This document shows, one piece after another, positions 9,541 to 18,876 of a stretch of DNA of 64,000 nt; the stretch's first letter is position 1; every line of letters begins with the position of its first letter. A model generated the notes under the pieces. The model did not search any database. It was given only the letters and a program-made list of their open reading frames with translations, and was not told the origin of the DNA. This stretch comes from Collinsella sp. (GTDB lineage: Bacteria; Actinomycetota; Coriobacteriia; Coriobacteriales; Coriobacteriaceae): assembly GCA_018381235.1 (NCBI GenBank), contig JAGZSF010000002.1, positions 1 through 64,000 on the forward strand, in the 5' to 3' direction. The translations under genes and the position numbers were made by a program.

Positions 9541-10248
9541 CTATCGTCCCGTTCTCTTCTTTCCAAACATGGCACCAAAAGTGCCAGTAAAGCACTTCCA
9601 ATCCATCGCAAAACAACGGTTTTGGACATAGCGAAGCTCAATCTTCTGGCGCAGGCCGCTCTCGAAGGTTGCCTCGTTACGATCGGTTGCCTGCCACAGA
9701 CCAGTAATACCGGGCTGAACAGAGAGCAGCTCAGCCTTTTCCTCGTCGGAAAAGTGCTGTTCAAGCTCATCCCTTGTAATGGGACGCGGTCCAATAACGG
9801 AAAGATCGCCGTTAAGCACGTTCAGGAACTGAGGCATCTCGTCGATAGAGCACTTACGAATAAACTGACCAATCTTGGTAATACGAGGGTCATCGTCAAC
9901 CTTGCGTTCGACTTCCCACTGATGTAGCTGCTCGGGACTCAGATACTTCTGTACATCGCCAGCATCGGCGACCATACTACGAAGCTTAAAAATCTTGATA
10001 GTCCTTCCGCCTCTGCCGACGCGCTCTTGCGTATACATGGGGCTGCCGGGCGATTCGAGACTAATGAGCACGCACACGATGGCGATAGGAATAAGCAGCA
10101 GTACGCTCAACAAAAGACTGAACACCAGATCAAACAGCCTCTTAATAAAGCGGTAACCAAGCGTACCGCTCGGCTTAATCTCTTTAATAGCTAGTGCATC
10201 CCCCATTGATGCACAGCTCTCTGTCATTTCCTTAGCAGCCACAGTCAA
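9541..10248 (-). CDS. Initiating undecaprenyl-phosphate sugar-1-phosphate transferase (WcaJ/WbaP-type)
   Basis: This 235-residue protein has one N-terminal membrane segment (about residues 40-65), then the PF02397-type catalytic domain: YTQERVGRGGRTIKIFKLRSM, RKCSIDEMPQFLNVL, GDLSVIGPRP and GITGLWQ. It would start each repeat unit by moving a sugar phosphate from a UDP-sugar to undecaprenyl phosphate. It lacks the long multi-membrane N-terminal half of full WbaP/WcaJ proteins. The start is uncertain: TTG 10248 gives the longest frame, with GTG 10242 and ATG 10227 as alternatives. It is the first biosynthetic gene after the NusG paralogue. Confidence 0.88.
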   Translation of the reverse strand: MTVAAKEMTESCASMGDALAIKEIKPSGTLGYRFIKRLFDLVFSLLLSVLLLIPIAIVCVLISLESPGSPMYTQERVGRGGRTIKIFKLRSMVADAGDVQKYLSPEQLHQWEVERKVDDDPRITKIGQFIRKCSIDEMPQFLNVLNGDLSVIGPRPITRDELEQHFSDEEKAELLSVQPGITGLWQATDRNEATFESGLRQKIELRYVQNRCFAMDWKCFTGTFGAMFGKKRTGR

Positions 10249-10325
10249 ACCTACATCCCCATTCCCCAGGAATCCCCAATCGGTAAATTAAAAAATGCGA
10301 ACGAATAGCTGGTGCAACGTCTCCC

Positions 10326-10916
10326 TTACGTTTTGCTGGGGACATCGAGCGGCAGCAGCTCCCTAAATGTAGAGTCACCCTCGCCCACGTCTACCAGGCA
10401 CCAGCGCTTATGGCGGTCGATCTTGTGCACACGGGCCTCTTGCCCCACCAAGGGCCCCTGTTCTATGTGCAGTACGCCGTCTTCTATGCGCGCAACGCTG
10501 TTACGCACCACGCCGTCGTCATCGAGCACGCTGCGATACCAATCCTGCGCATCGTCCGGCATGGGCATGTACGCCCGCTCCCTACTGCCGGCGATGCGAC
10601 AGCCAAAGCTCAACTGGGCCAAAGCTCTATCGAGCGCGGCGGCATCGTGCGTGGCGACGAAGAAGTATTTCTTGTACATAGGTTTGGTTTGGAGCGACCA
10701 TACGCCGTCCCGCTTAAACCAGAACTCCTTCTGCATCACAAAGGCGTCCTGCATAAGGTTGTGCGGGATAATACGGCGAACCTTTTCGCAGGTCTCGCGC
10801 TCTTTTCCATGGGGGGTGTGAACCAGATACCAGCGGACGCGGCCGTACTGGCTGTTGGTGGTGGCGCCGTTAAATGCGCCCGGCAGCTGCTCTTGGCGCC
10901 GTGCCGTCTGTTCCAT
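10326..10916 (-). CDS. NusG-paralogue antiterminator (LoaP/RfaH-like) leading the capsule operon
   Basis: After a polar N-terminus, the NGN domain starts at VRWYLVHTPHGKERETCEKV. It includes MYKKYFFVATHD and a KOW-like C-terminal part (about residues 145-190) with GVLHIEQGPLVGQEARVHKI. This is the layout of NusG-family factors. Paralogues of this sort that head long polysaccharide operons (RfaH, LoaP) let RNA polymerase read through terminators in that operon. GAGGGGG stands before ATG 10916. The gene is first in the cluster and 77 bases before the sugar-phosphate transferase gene. Whether it acts on its own operon is inferred from position. Confidence 0.85.
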   Translation of the reverse strand: MEQTARRQEQLPGAFNGATTNSQYGRVRWYLVHTPHGKERETCEKVRRIIPHNLMQDAFVMQKEFWFKRDGVWSLQTKPMYKKYFFVATHDAAALDRALAQLSFGCRIAGSRERAYMPMPDDAQDWYRSVLDDDGVVRNSVARIEDGVLHIEQGPLVGQEARVHKIDRHKRWCLVDVGEGDSTFRELLPLDVPSKT

Positions 10917-11007
10917 GTTCTCGCCCCCTCTTTTGGCTTTGCGATGCACGCAAATGCAGGGGCGTTTAGAACAGGCTTCTCGCTCGCAGCTAGGCGCAGT
11001 CGCAACA

Positions 11008-11130
11008 GTACAGGTTTTTGTATCTTTCGGCAGACAACATTATACGAGCAATTAATCAGCGTTTACCCAGATTACGCAAAATGTACTGCTAGTAGGTACA
11101 TCTCCATACCCCCCCAACAAAAACCTGTAC
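11008..11130. repeat. 14-bp inverted repeat bracketing the capsule-operon promoter region
   Basis: GTACAGGTTTTTGT at 11008-11021 and its exact reverse complement at 11117-11130 are separated by 95 bases that hold a TATAAT box reading towards the NusG paralogue. The arms resemble the GGGACAG palindromes seen at 30384 and elsewhere. The pair may therefore be two units of a dispersed palindrome, or the ends of an invertible promoter. The rest of the 10,917-11,241 gap holds two terminators of thrS. Confidence 0.6.
11039..11044 (-). promoter_or_regulatory. Candidate -10 box of the capsule operon
   Basis: A perfect TATAAT on the minus strand lies about 125 bases upstream of the NusG-paralogue start. 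No good -35 box is visible at 16-18 bases (best match GGTAAA), so an activator or an unusual promoter is possible. Confidence 0.45.
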
Positions 11131-11143
11131 CTTTTTGTGCAAC

Positions 11144-11170
11144 AAAAAAGCCGCTCAACCAGCGGCTTTT
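11144..11170 (-). terminator. Intrinsic terminator (second of two after thrS)
   Basis: AAGCCGCT and AGCGGCTT form an eight-pair stem. On the minus strand it is followed by six T residues, and on the plus strand by four, so it may work in both directions. It separates thrS from the capsule operon. Confidence 0.8.
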
Positions 11171-11184
11171 CTTATTTCGGCATG

Positions 11185-11219
11185 AAAAAGGCGGCCGCCC
11201 TGTGTGGACGGTCGCCTTT
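11185..11219 (-). terminator. Intrinsic terminator directly after thrS
   Basis: On the minus strand an 11-bp GC-rich stem (GGCGACCGTCC with GGGCGGCCGCC, two weak pairs) is followed by five T residues. It lies about 25 bases past the thrS stop codon. Confidence 0.8.
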
Positions 11220-11241
11220 ATTAATTGTTGTGAAGCTTGCC

Positions 11242-13005
<1,764 letters not shown>

Positions 13006-13075
13006 GGGTATGTTTTCTCCTCTCGGATGCCTGATGCAAGTGCGTGCGATGCGCTCGGCGTTTTTGACTTGCATC

Positions 13076-13103
13076 ATTATAGGCAGGTTGCCTTGGTATA
13101 CAA
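13076..13103 (-). promoter_or_regulatory. thrS promoter
   Basis: On the minus strand TTGTAT (13098-13103), 16 bases and TATAAT (13076-13081) form a good sigma-70-type promoter. The resulting leader of about 65 bases is too short for a T-box, and no T-box antiterminator sequence is visible. Confidence 0.65.
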
Positions 13104-13104
13104 G

Positions 13105-13134
13105 CGCCCGCCGCACCTTAATGGCACGGCGGGC
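13105..13134. terminator. Hairpin after the zinc-ribbon gene
   Basis: GCCCGCCGCACC and GGCACGGCGGGC pair almost perfectly. The T-rich tail is on the plus strand only (GATTTT), so for the minus-strand gene at 13215 it is at best a weak terminator. Confidence 0.4.
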
Positions 13135-13214
13135 GATTTTCTACGCATGCTTCATCGTGTGGGGGCGGGGCTGCGGGGCGCGCGTGGCTTGCGACCGGCC
13201 CGGCGATGGATGCG

Positions 13215-13646
13215 TTACTGAATGCGAGTTCGGCAGTAGGGGCAGACCTTCCAGTGCGCATCGAGCGGGCGATGGCAGCTGGGGCACACGTTGCGAACCT
13301 GGGTATCGCACACGGGGCAGACGACGAAGTCCTTCTCGATGGGCGCGCCGCACTGCGGGCAGGTGCCGTACTGGGCAAGCTGGCGCTCGCGCAGGGCCAT
13401 GTCCAGCTCCTGCTCCTCGCGGTCGGACGCATAGGAGTGCGGGCGCAGGACCAGGTAGGCGATGAGGCCCACAAACGGGATGAGGGCGATGATGCCCCAA
13501 GCCACGTAGGCGCTGGCGCCGCGGCGGCGAGCGTCGATAAACACATAGACGACCGACAGCACATACAGGGCGATGATAAAGCCAACGAAGGCATAGACGA
13601 CGCCCATAAGCTGCGGCGACATGAGCTCGGAGATGTACTTGGACAT
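13215..13646 (-). CDS. Small membrane protein with double zinc ribbon
   Basis: The 143-residue protein has two N-terminal membrane segments (about residues 10-35 and 45-70, the second with the PLDc_N-like run GIIALIPFVGLIAYLVLR). A cytoplasmic tail then carries two zinc-ribbon knuckle pairs, CPQCG..CPVC and CPSCH..CPYC. The family is widespread in Gram-positive bacteria and has no assigned function; the zinc ribbons suggest protein or nucleic-acid contacts. Start ATG 13646 follows AAAGG. It is a single gene between thrS and the glp-like operon, transcribed away from the latter. Confidence 0.75.
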   Translation of the reverse strand: MSKYISELMSPQLMGVVYAFVGFIIALYVLSVVYVFIDARRRGASAYVAWGIIALIPFVGLIAYLVLRPHSYASDREEQELDMALRERQLAQYGTCPQCGAPIEKDFVVCPVCDTQVRNVCPSCHRPLDAHWKVCPYCRTRIQ

Positions 13647-13746
13647 TACGGGTACCTTTCGGAATATTAACAGTCCGGTCAAGTTTACCACGGGGTTTGT
13701 TTATATGGGACCACGGCCGGGTACGGGGCCGGCGCGGACACAAACA

Positions 13747-13881
13747 TCTCAATCTGTAACAGCTGGGAGCGGAATCCGGGTCTAGATGTTACAGATCGAG
13801 ACACAGGGGTCCCTCCCCGACTTCAATCTCGATCTGTAACATCTTGAACCCAAATCCTCGTCTAACTGTTACAGATCGAGA
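13747..13881. repeat. Family D: two tandem palindromes
   Basis: Two hairpins follow each other: TCTCAATCTGTAACA (13747-13761) pairs with TGTTACAGATCGAGA (13787-13801), and TCTCGATCTGTAACA (13827-13841) pairs with the same 15-mer at 13867-13881. The right arms are identical, while the 25-base loops differ. They fill much of the 405-base gap between the zinc-ribbon gene and the glp-like operon. Confidence 0.85.
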
Positions 13882-13901
13882 CGAACGGTTGCCGTAGTTG
13901 T

Positions 13902-13947
13902 CGGCAGACGAGGTTGTCGACGTTGCCGGGTCTCCCCTCGTCTGCCG
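13902..13947. repeat. Palindrome upstream of the glp-like operon
   Basis: CGGCAGACGAGG (13902-13913) and CCTCGTCTGCCG (13936-13947) are exact inverted repeats of 12 bases around a 22-base loop, about 105 bases before the GlpA-like start. No T-run follows, so a regulatory or repeat role is as likely as termination. Confidence 0.6.
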
Positions 13948-14051
13948 TTGGCGGGTGTTGCGGGGCTGTTCGCCGCATTGCCGCCGCACTGGGGGTGTGC
14001 GGACCGTAGGATAGTCTTATTGACGGCCTGTCAACTCGTCTGGGAGACACT

Positions 14052-15506
14052 GTGACAGAAACGTTTGATATCACGATTGTCGGCGCCGGCATCACCGGAT
14101 GCGCCATCGCGCGGCAGCTCGCGCGATTTGACCTGTCCATTTGCGTGGTCGAGGCGGCTAACGATATTGCGTTGGGCGCATCGAAGGCCAACGGCGGCCT
14201 GGTGCACGCAGGCTACGATCCGGCACCGGGAACCGTAAAGGCGCAGGTCAACGCCCGCGGCTGCGAGTTGTATGGCACTTGGTCCCAGGAGCTGGGTTTT
14301 TTGTTCCGCCGCACCGGGTCGATGGTACTGGGCTTCAACGATGAAGACCGCGCGCACCTGGAGAAGCTGCGCCAGAATGGCCTTACCAACGGCGTGCCCG
14401 AGCTGTCGATTATCGGCCCCGAGCGCATCCGCGAGCTGGAACCGCGTGCCAGTACCGACGCAACATGCGCGCTGTGGTGCCCCTCGACTGGCTTTGTCGA
14501 TCCCTTTGAGGTCGCCATTGCCGCGATGGAAAACGCCGTGGCCAACGGGGTGACGTTTATGCGGTCCGCTCCGGTGGAAGCGATTGAAGTCGCGGGCTCG
14601 GGCGACGACGCGCGCTTCACACTGGCGACCCCCGTTGGCAACGTGCGCTGCCGCTATCTGATAAACGCCGCGGGCAACGGCGCCGCCGACATCTCGCATA
14701 TGGCGGGCGCCGAGGAGTTCCATATGGTCTGGCGTCAGGGCAACATCGTGGTGCTGGACAAGGAACCGCGCACGCTCATGCCGCTCTACCCCGTGCCGAC
14801 GCCGGTGTCGAAGGGTGTTATCGTCACGGGCACCGTGCACGGCAACACCGTGATCACCGCCACGGCTGCCGTGCGCGAGGCGGGCGACACGCAGACCTAT
14901 GCGAGCGATGTGAACGCGCTGCTGACCGGCGCGCGCAAACTGGTGCCCGATCTGGACACGCGCCGCGTGGTGCGCGCATTTGCCGGCGGGCGTCCAGTCA
15001 TTCAAGGAACGAACGACTTCTTTATTGGACAGTCGGCCGTGGTGCCGGGGCTTTTCCAGGCGGCGGGCATTCAGTCGCCGGGCATGGCGAGCGCGCCGGC
15101 CATTGCCGAGCTCATGGAGCAGGTGATGCGTGAGGCGGGCGTGGAGCTGCACGAGCGGGCGGACTGGAACCCGATTCGCCGCGCGCCGGACGACTTTGAC
15201 CGCGCACCACTGGCGCGCAAGGAAGAGCTAATCGAGTCCGACCCCGCGTGGGGCCAGATTATCTGCCGCTGCGAGACGGTGCCCGAGGCCGAGATCGTGG
15301 CCGCGATTCAACGCCGACCGGGCGCGGTTTCGGTCGAGGGCGTCAAGCGCCGCTGTCGTGCCGGCATGGGTCGGTGCCAGAGCGGGTTTTGCCAGAGCCG
15401 TGTGGTGGCGATCCTGGCGCGAGAGCTGGGCTGCGACCCCAGCGAGGTGTTGTTGGAGGACGCAGGTTCTTGGCTGGTTGAGGGACCGCTGAAGGGGGTG
15501 CGCTAG
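14052..15506 (+). CDS. GlpA-like FAD-dependent glycerol-3-phosphate dehydrogenase subunit
   Basis: The N-terminus carries the FAD-binding GxGxxG motif (TIVGAGITGCAIARQLAR) of the DAO/GlpA fold. The C-terminal 90 residues form a BFD-like [2Fe-2S] domain with ICRCETVPEAE, then CRAGMGRCQSGFC. This is the arrangement of anaerobic glycerol-3-phosphate dehydrogenase subunit A. The enzyme oxidises sn-glycerol-3-phosphate to dihydroxyacetone phosphate. It heads a tight three-gene operon (one and four bases between genes). The start is GTG 14052 after GGGAGA. L-2-hydroxyglutarate oxidase-like proteins are related, but the BFD domain and the neighbours favour GlpA. Confidence 0.85.
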   Translation: MTETFDITIVGAGITGCAIARQLARFDLSICVVEAANDIALGASKANGGLVHAGYDPAPGTVKAQVNARGCELYGTWSQELGFLFRRTGSMVLGFNDEDRAHLEKLRQNGLTNGVPELSIIGPERIRELEPRASTDATCALWCPSTGFVDPFEVAIAAMENAVANGVTFMRSAPVEAIEVAGSGDDARFTLATPVGNVRCRYLINAAGNGAADISHMAGAEEFHMVWRQGNIVVLDKEPRTLMPLYPVPTPVSKGVIVTGTVHGNTVITATAAVREAGDTQTYASDVNALLTGARKLVPDLDTRRVVRAFAGGRPVIQGTNDFFIGQSAVVPGLFQAAGIQSPGMASAPAIAELMEQVMREAGVELHERADWNPIRRAPDDFDRAPLARKEELIESDPAWGQIICRCETVPEAEIVAAIQRRPGAVSVEGVKRRCRAGMGRCQSGFCQSRVVAILARELGCDPSEVLLEDAGSWLVEGPLKGVR

Positions 15507-15507
15507 G

Positions 15508-16869
15508 ATGGCGGAATTCAAATCGAGCGCTACAGACAGCGGTGCCGTTGAGTCAGTACCGACGCAAGCGTTCGACGTGGTCGTTATCGGCGGCGGACCT
15601 GCCGGCATGGCGGCCGCGCTTTCCGCGAATAAGGCCGGCGCGCGCGTGGCCATCGTGGAGCGCGAACAGAACCTGGGCGGCATCCTCCGCCAGTGTATTC
15701 ACCCCGGTTTTGGCCTTTCGCACTTTAAGCAGGAGCTCACCGGTCCCGAGTACGCGCAGCGCTTTATCGATCAGGTGCGCGAGACCGACATTACGCTGTT
15801 CCTGGACAGTATGGTGATTGGGATTGATTCGGGCAAACCTGCGAAAGACACCACGGTCCACACCGTCACGCTCATGAGCCCCGCCGGCATGCTGCAGCTC
15901 ACCGGACGCACGGTCGTCCTTGCCATGGGGTGCCGCGAGCGCACCCGCAGCGAGATCAAGATCCCCGGCAGCCGTCCCGCCGGCATGTTTACGGCCGGCC
16001 TAGCACAGCGATACATCAATATCGAAAACCTCAAACCCGGCTCGCGCGCCGTCATTTTGGGCTCGGGCGATATCGGGCTGATCATGGCACGTCGCTGCAC
16101 GCTCGAGGGGATTTCGGTCGAAGGCGTGTACGAGCTCATACCGTACGCCAACGGTCTGCGCCGCAATGTAAAAAACTGCCTGGACGACTTTGGAATTCCG
16201 CTGCATCTGTCCACCACAGTCACGCGCGTGATCGGGCACGACCGCGTGGAAGCCGTCGAGGTGAGCCAAGTCGACGAGCGCCTGGCGCCCATTTCGGGGA
16301 CCGAGCGCATTGTTCCGTGCGACACGCTGCTGCTTTCGGTAGGCCTGATTCCCGAGAATGAGCTTTCGGTTGCCGCGGGCGTAGAGCTTGACCCGCGCAC
16401 GCGCGGCGCCGTGGTGGACCAGAGTCTGCAGACGGGTGTGCCGGGTATCTTTGCCTGCGGCAACGTGCTGCACGTGCACGACCTGGCCGACAACGTGACG
16501 ACCGAGTCCGAGAGGGCTGGCGCAGCTGCGGCGGCGTACGCACTGGTCTGTAGTGCTGTGGCCGATGCGGACGCTGCGGGCCCAGGCTGCCAGCTCACGG
16601 TCTCCCCCGTCGGCATTGCGGGCTACGCGCTGCCGGGACGCATTACGGCTGTGGCACTCACCAAACTCAACTTCCGCGTATGCCGACCGGTCAACGCCGC
16701 CCGCGTGCGCATTCTGGCAGGCGGCGAGGAACTGTATGCAGGCAAGGTCCGCCCGTTTAAACCGAGCGTAATGGAAAGCTTCCCGCTGCCGGCAAAGGTA
16801 ATCCAGCGCGCACTCGACCTGGGTGTTAGCGAGATTGTCCTGTCCGTCGACCCCGTTGAAGAGGCGTAA
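15508..16869 (+). CDS. GlpB-like NAD(P)/FAD-dependent oxidoreductase
   Basis: This 453-residue flavoprotein has two dinucleotide-binding folds. The first is VVIGGGPAGMAAALSANKAG near the N-terminus, followed by GGILRQCIHPGFGL; the second is AVILGSGDIGLIMARR near residue 180. FACGNVLHVHDLADNVTTES lies close to the C-terminus. It most resembles the thioredoxin-reductase-like partner that replaces classical GlpB in Gram-positive anaerobes, passing electrons from the GlpA-like subunit to a nicotinamide or quinone-independent acceptor. It starts one base after the upstream stop codon. Confidence 0.82.
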   Translation: MAEFKSSATDSGAVESVPTQAFDVVVIGGGPAGMAAALSANKAGARVAIVEREQNLGGILRQCIHPGFGLSHFKQELTGPEYAQRFIDQVRETDITLFLDSMVIGIDSGKPAKDTTVHTVTLMSPAGMLQLTGRTVVLAMGCRERTRSEIKIPGSRPAGMFTAGLAQRYINIENLKPGSRAVILGSGDIGLIMARRCTLEGISVEGVYELIPYANGLRRNVKNCLDDFGIPLHLSTTVTRVIGHDRVEAVEVSQVDERLAPISGTERIVPCDTLLLSVGLIPENELSVAAGVELDPRTRGAVVDQSLQTGVPGIFACGNVLHVHDLADNVTTESERAGAAAAAYALVCSAVADADAAGPGCQLTVSPVGIAGYALPGRITAVALTKLNFRVCRPVNAARVRILAGGEELYAGKVRPFKPSVMESFPLPAKVIQRALDLGVSEIVLSVDPVEEA

Positions 16870-16873
16870 GGCC

Positions 16874-17272
16874 ATGAGCATAAACGCGATCGAAACGCTG
16901 CAGTTCAACTGCACCACCTGCCCATCCGAGTGTCTCCTGACCGTAGAGGTGGAGCGCGACGCAGACGGCGCCGTGGTAGAGGTGCACTCAGTGACCGGCA
17001 ACAGTTGCCCACGAGGTGATAAGTTTGCACATCAGGAGCTCACCTGCCCCATGCGCGTGCTAACGACGACCGTGGCCGTCTCCGGCGGCGACGAAGCTCT
17101 GCTCCCCGTACGCACCGCCGAAGCCATCCCGCTTGAACTCCACGCCCAGGCGATGGACCTCATCCGCGGCCTAGAGGTCAAAGCCCCCATCCGCATGGGC
17201 GACGTCGTGCTCCCCAACCTCCTCAACACGGGCATCGACCTCATCGCCAGCATGGACATCGACCTAGCCTAA
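16874..17272 (+). CDS. DUF1667 protein, third subunit of the glp-like operon
   Basis: This 132-residue protein has the conserved cysteine pattern FNCTTCPSECLLTVEV near the N-terminus and GNSCPRGDKFAHQEL plus TCPMRVLTTTV after it. DUF1667 proteins regularly follow GlpA- and GlpB-like genes and are thought to be a small iron-sulfur electron-transfer subunit; no activity has been seen directly here. It begins four bases after the GlpB-like stop. The frame is open from 16823, but GTAAGGCC just before ATG 16874 and the family start support the short form. Confidence 0.85.
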   Translation: MSINAIETLQFNCTTCPSECLLTVEVERDADGAVVEVHSVTGNSCPRGDKFAHQELTCPMRVLTTTVAVSGGDEALLPVRTAEAIPLELHAQAMDLIRGLEVKAPIRMGDVVLPNLLNTGIDLIASMDIDLA

Positions 17273-17275
17273 GTT

Positions 17276-17293
17276 GCTAATTTAGGACGGGCC
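17276..17293 (+). repeat. Dispersed 18-20 base motif, copy 1
   Basis: GCTAATTTAGGACGGGCC is a close variant of AGCTAATTTGGGACGGGGCT found at 25756. Reverse-complement variants occur at 17671 and 19057. All four lie beside family A or C palindromes. Confidence 0.65.
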
Positions 17294-17332
17294 TCTTTTA
17301 GCTACCCCGCCATCCACCCCGCCCCTCCTCAA

Positions 17333-17394
17333 TTGCGGTGAAATAGTTCCTGATTTCCGCCAAACCCCGGCATCCAGGAACTATTCCACCGCAA
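17333..17394. repeat. Family C palindrome, copy 1
   Basis: Twenty bases, TTGCGGTGAAATAGTTCCTG, pair with 17375-17394 with one mismatch around a 22-base loop. Copies 2 and 3 are at 25780 and 63537. The gap 17,273-17,739 is occupied almost entirely by this element, family A copy 1 and the dispersed motif. Confidence 0.85.
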
Positions 17395-17438
17395 CTTGCC
17401 TTGGGACTGGTATTTAGCTTATTCCTACTTTAGTGCCA

Positions 17439-17598
17439 TTTCAAAACTATGCCGGATTACGGGGCTGATTCGGAGACCCCCATCCATACCGGCAATTTTC
17501 GATTTTTGATAAGCCATCTACCTGCGGTTTTAATTTCGCGATTCTTCTCATGGTCAAGTAATACAGGTCCAGCCCCGTAATCCACCATACTTTTGAAA
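17439..17598. repeat. Family A element, copy 1
   Basis: A 29-base left arm (17439-17467, containing GGATTACGGGGCTG) pairs with 17570-17598 with three mismatches. The 102-base interior holds a 26-base core at 17511-17536 (AAGCCATCTACCTGCGGTTT and six more bases) that is identical in copy 2 at 18949-18974, although the outer arms of the two copies differ completely. Confidence 0.8.
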
Positions 17599-17670
17599 CC
17601 AGCCCATTTGGAACGGCCCTCTTATGACTACTTTTGCCCGATCATTCTGCATGTTGGACACAGCTAAAAT

Positions 17671-17689
17671 AGCCCCGTCGCAAATTGAC
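17671..17689 (-). repeat. Dispersed motif, copy 2
   Basis: AGCCCCGTCGCAAATTGAC is a divergent reverse-complement copy of the motif at 25756. It closes the repeat block that starts at 17276, so the block is bounded by imperfect inverted repeats. Confidence 0.5.
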
Positions 17690-17739
17690 TACCCTGGCAT
17701 TGGGGATACCATGGTGGCACCCTAGCGAAAGGATGTTTC

Positions 17740-18828
17740 ATGGCACATGTCGATGACCAGCGTGTGGCGCGCGTGCTCGATGCGCTCGAGGCTCAGCACC
17801 CCGGCGCACAGCTGCTCGTAAACGACCCGTGGTCGATTTATTACCTGACCGGTTTTTATGCCGATATGTTCGAGCGTTTTTGCGGTGTGCTGCTCGCGCG
17901 CGATGACGAGCCCGTAATCTTGGTCAACGCCCTGCATCAGCTGCCCGAGTACGACAATGCCCGCGTTGCCTACCACACCGATACCGATGTCGTGGCCGAT
18001 GCCATCGCGCGCGAGATCGACCCAGACAAGCCGCTTGGTATCGACACCGTCATGCGTTCCGGCTTTTTGATGCCCCTCATGGAGCGCCATGCCGCCAGCG
18101 AGTTTTTCCTGGGCGACTTTGCCGTCACCGACGCACGCACCTACAAGGATGCCACCGAGCAGAAGCTCATGCGCGCGTCCTCGGCCGCTAACGACGCTGT
18201 GATGGCCGATGTTATCAAGCTCGTCCACGAGGGCGTGACGGAGCGCGAAATTGCCGACCAGATGCTCAGTCTGTATCGCAAGCACGGCTGCGAGGGCTTT
18301 AGCTTTCCGCCCATCGTGAGCTTTGGCGCCAACGCTGGAGACCCGCATCACGAGCCCGACGACACCGTACTCAAGCGAGGCGACGTGGTGCTGTTCGACA
18401 TTGGCGGACGTCGCCGCAACTACTGCTCGGACATGACACGCACGTTCTTTTGGGGCGAGACGGACGAGGAGACGGCACATATCTACGACATCGTGCGCCG
18501 CGCCAACGAGGCCGCCGAGGCGCTCATCGCCCCGGGCGTGCGCATGTGCGACCTGGACCGCGCCGCGCGCGACGTGATCGAGAACGCAGGCTACGGCAAG
18601 TACTTTACGCATCGTCTGGGCCACTCGATTGGTCTGCAGGACCACGAGCCGGGCGACATCTCGCTGGTCAATGAGCAGGTCGTTGAGCCAGGCATGACGT
18701 TCTCGATCGAACCGGGCATCTACCTCCCCGGCCGCACCGGCGTCCGCATCGAAGACCTAGCCCTGGTGACCGAGAACGGCGTCGAGATTCTCAACGCCTA
18801 CCCCCACGATCCGGTCCGCCTAGACTAG
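17740..18828 (+). CDS. M24-family metallopeptidase (Xaa-Pro aminopeptidase-like)
   Basis: This 362-residue protein has an N-terminal creatinase-like domain (about residues 1-130, LLVNDPWSIYYLTGFYADMF) and a C-terminal pita-bread fold. All five metal ligands of the family are visible: D in VVLFDIGG, D in NYCSDMTRTF, H in HRLGHSIGLQDH, E in FSIEPGIYLPGR and E in VRIEDLALV. Such enzymes remove residues before or after proline in peptides in the cytoplasm. It is a single gene preceded by AAAGGA and a large repeat block, and followed directly by a palindrome at 18832. Confidence 0.88.
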   Translation: MAHVDDQRVARVLDALEAQHPGAQLLVNDPWSIYYLTGFYADMFERFCGVLLARDDEPVILVNALHQLPEYDNARVAYHTDTDVVADAIAREIDPDKPLGIDTVMRSGFLMPLMERHAASEFFLGDFAVTDARTYKDATEQKLMRASSAANDAVMADVIKLVHEGVTEREIADQMLSLYRKHGCEGFSFPPIVSFGANAGDPHHEPDDTVLKRGDVVLFDIGGRRRNYCSDMTRTFFWGETDEETAHIYDIVRRANEAAEALIAPGVRMCDLDRAARDVIENAGYGKYFTHRLGHSIGLQDHEPGDISLVNEQVVEPGMTFSIEPGIYLPGRTGVRIEDLALVTENGVEILNAYPHDPVRLD

Positions 18829-18831
18829 CCA

Positions 18832-18862
18832 ATGTGCCAAAGGGACAGTCCCTTTGGCACAT
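18832..18862. repeat. Family F palindrome (GGGACAGTCCC type)
   Basis: ATGTGCCAAAGGGAC and GTCCCTTTGGCACAT pair perfectly over 15 bases around a single A. It lies three bases after the peptidase stop codon. There is no T-run, so it is a dispersed palindrome rather than a classical terminator. Related sites are at 11008, 30384 and 39752. Confidence 0.8.
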
Positions 18863-18876
18863 CCCGTTAACGCAGT

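Noticed and set aside
13006..13075. T-box or other riboswitch upstream of thrS
   Set aside because: The leader from the visible promoter is only about 65 bases, too short, and no conserved motif is seen.
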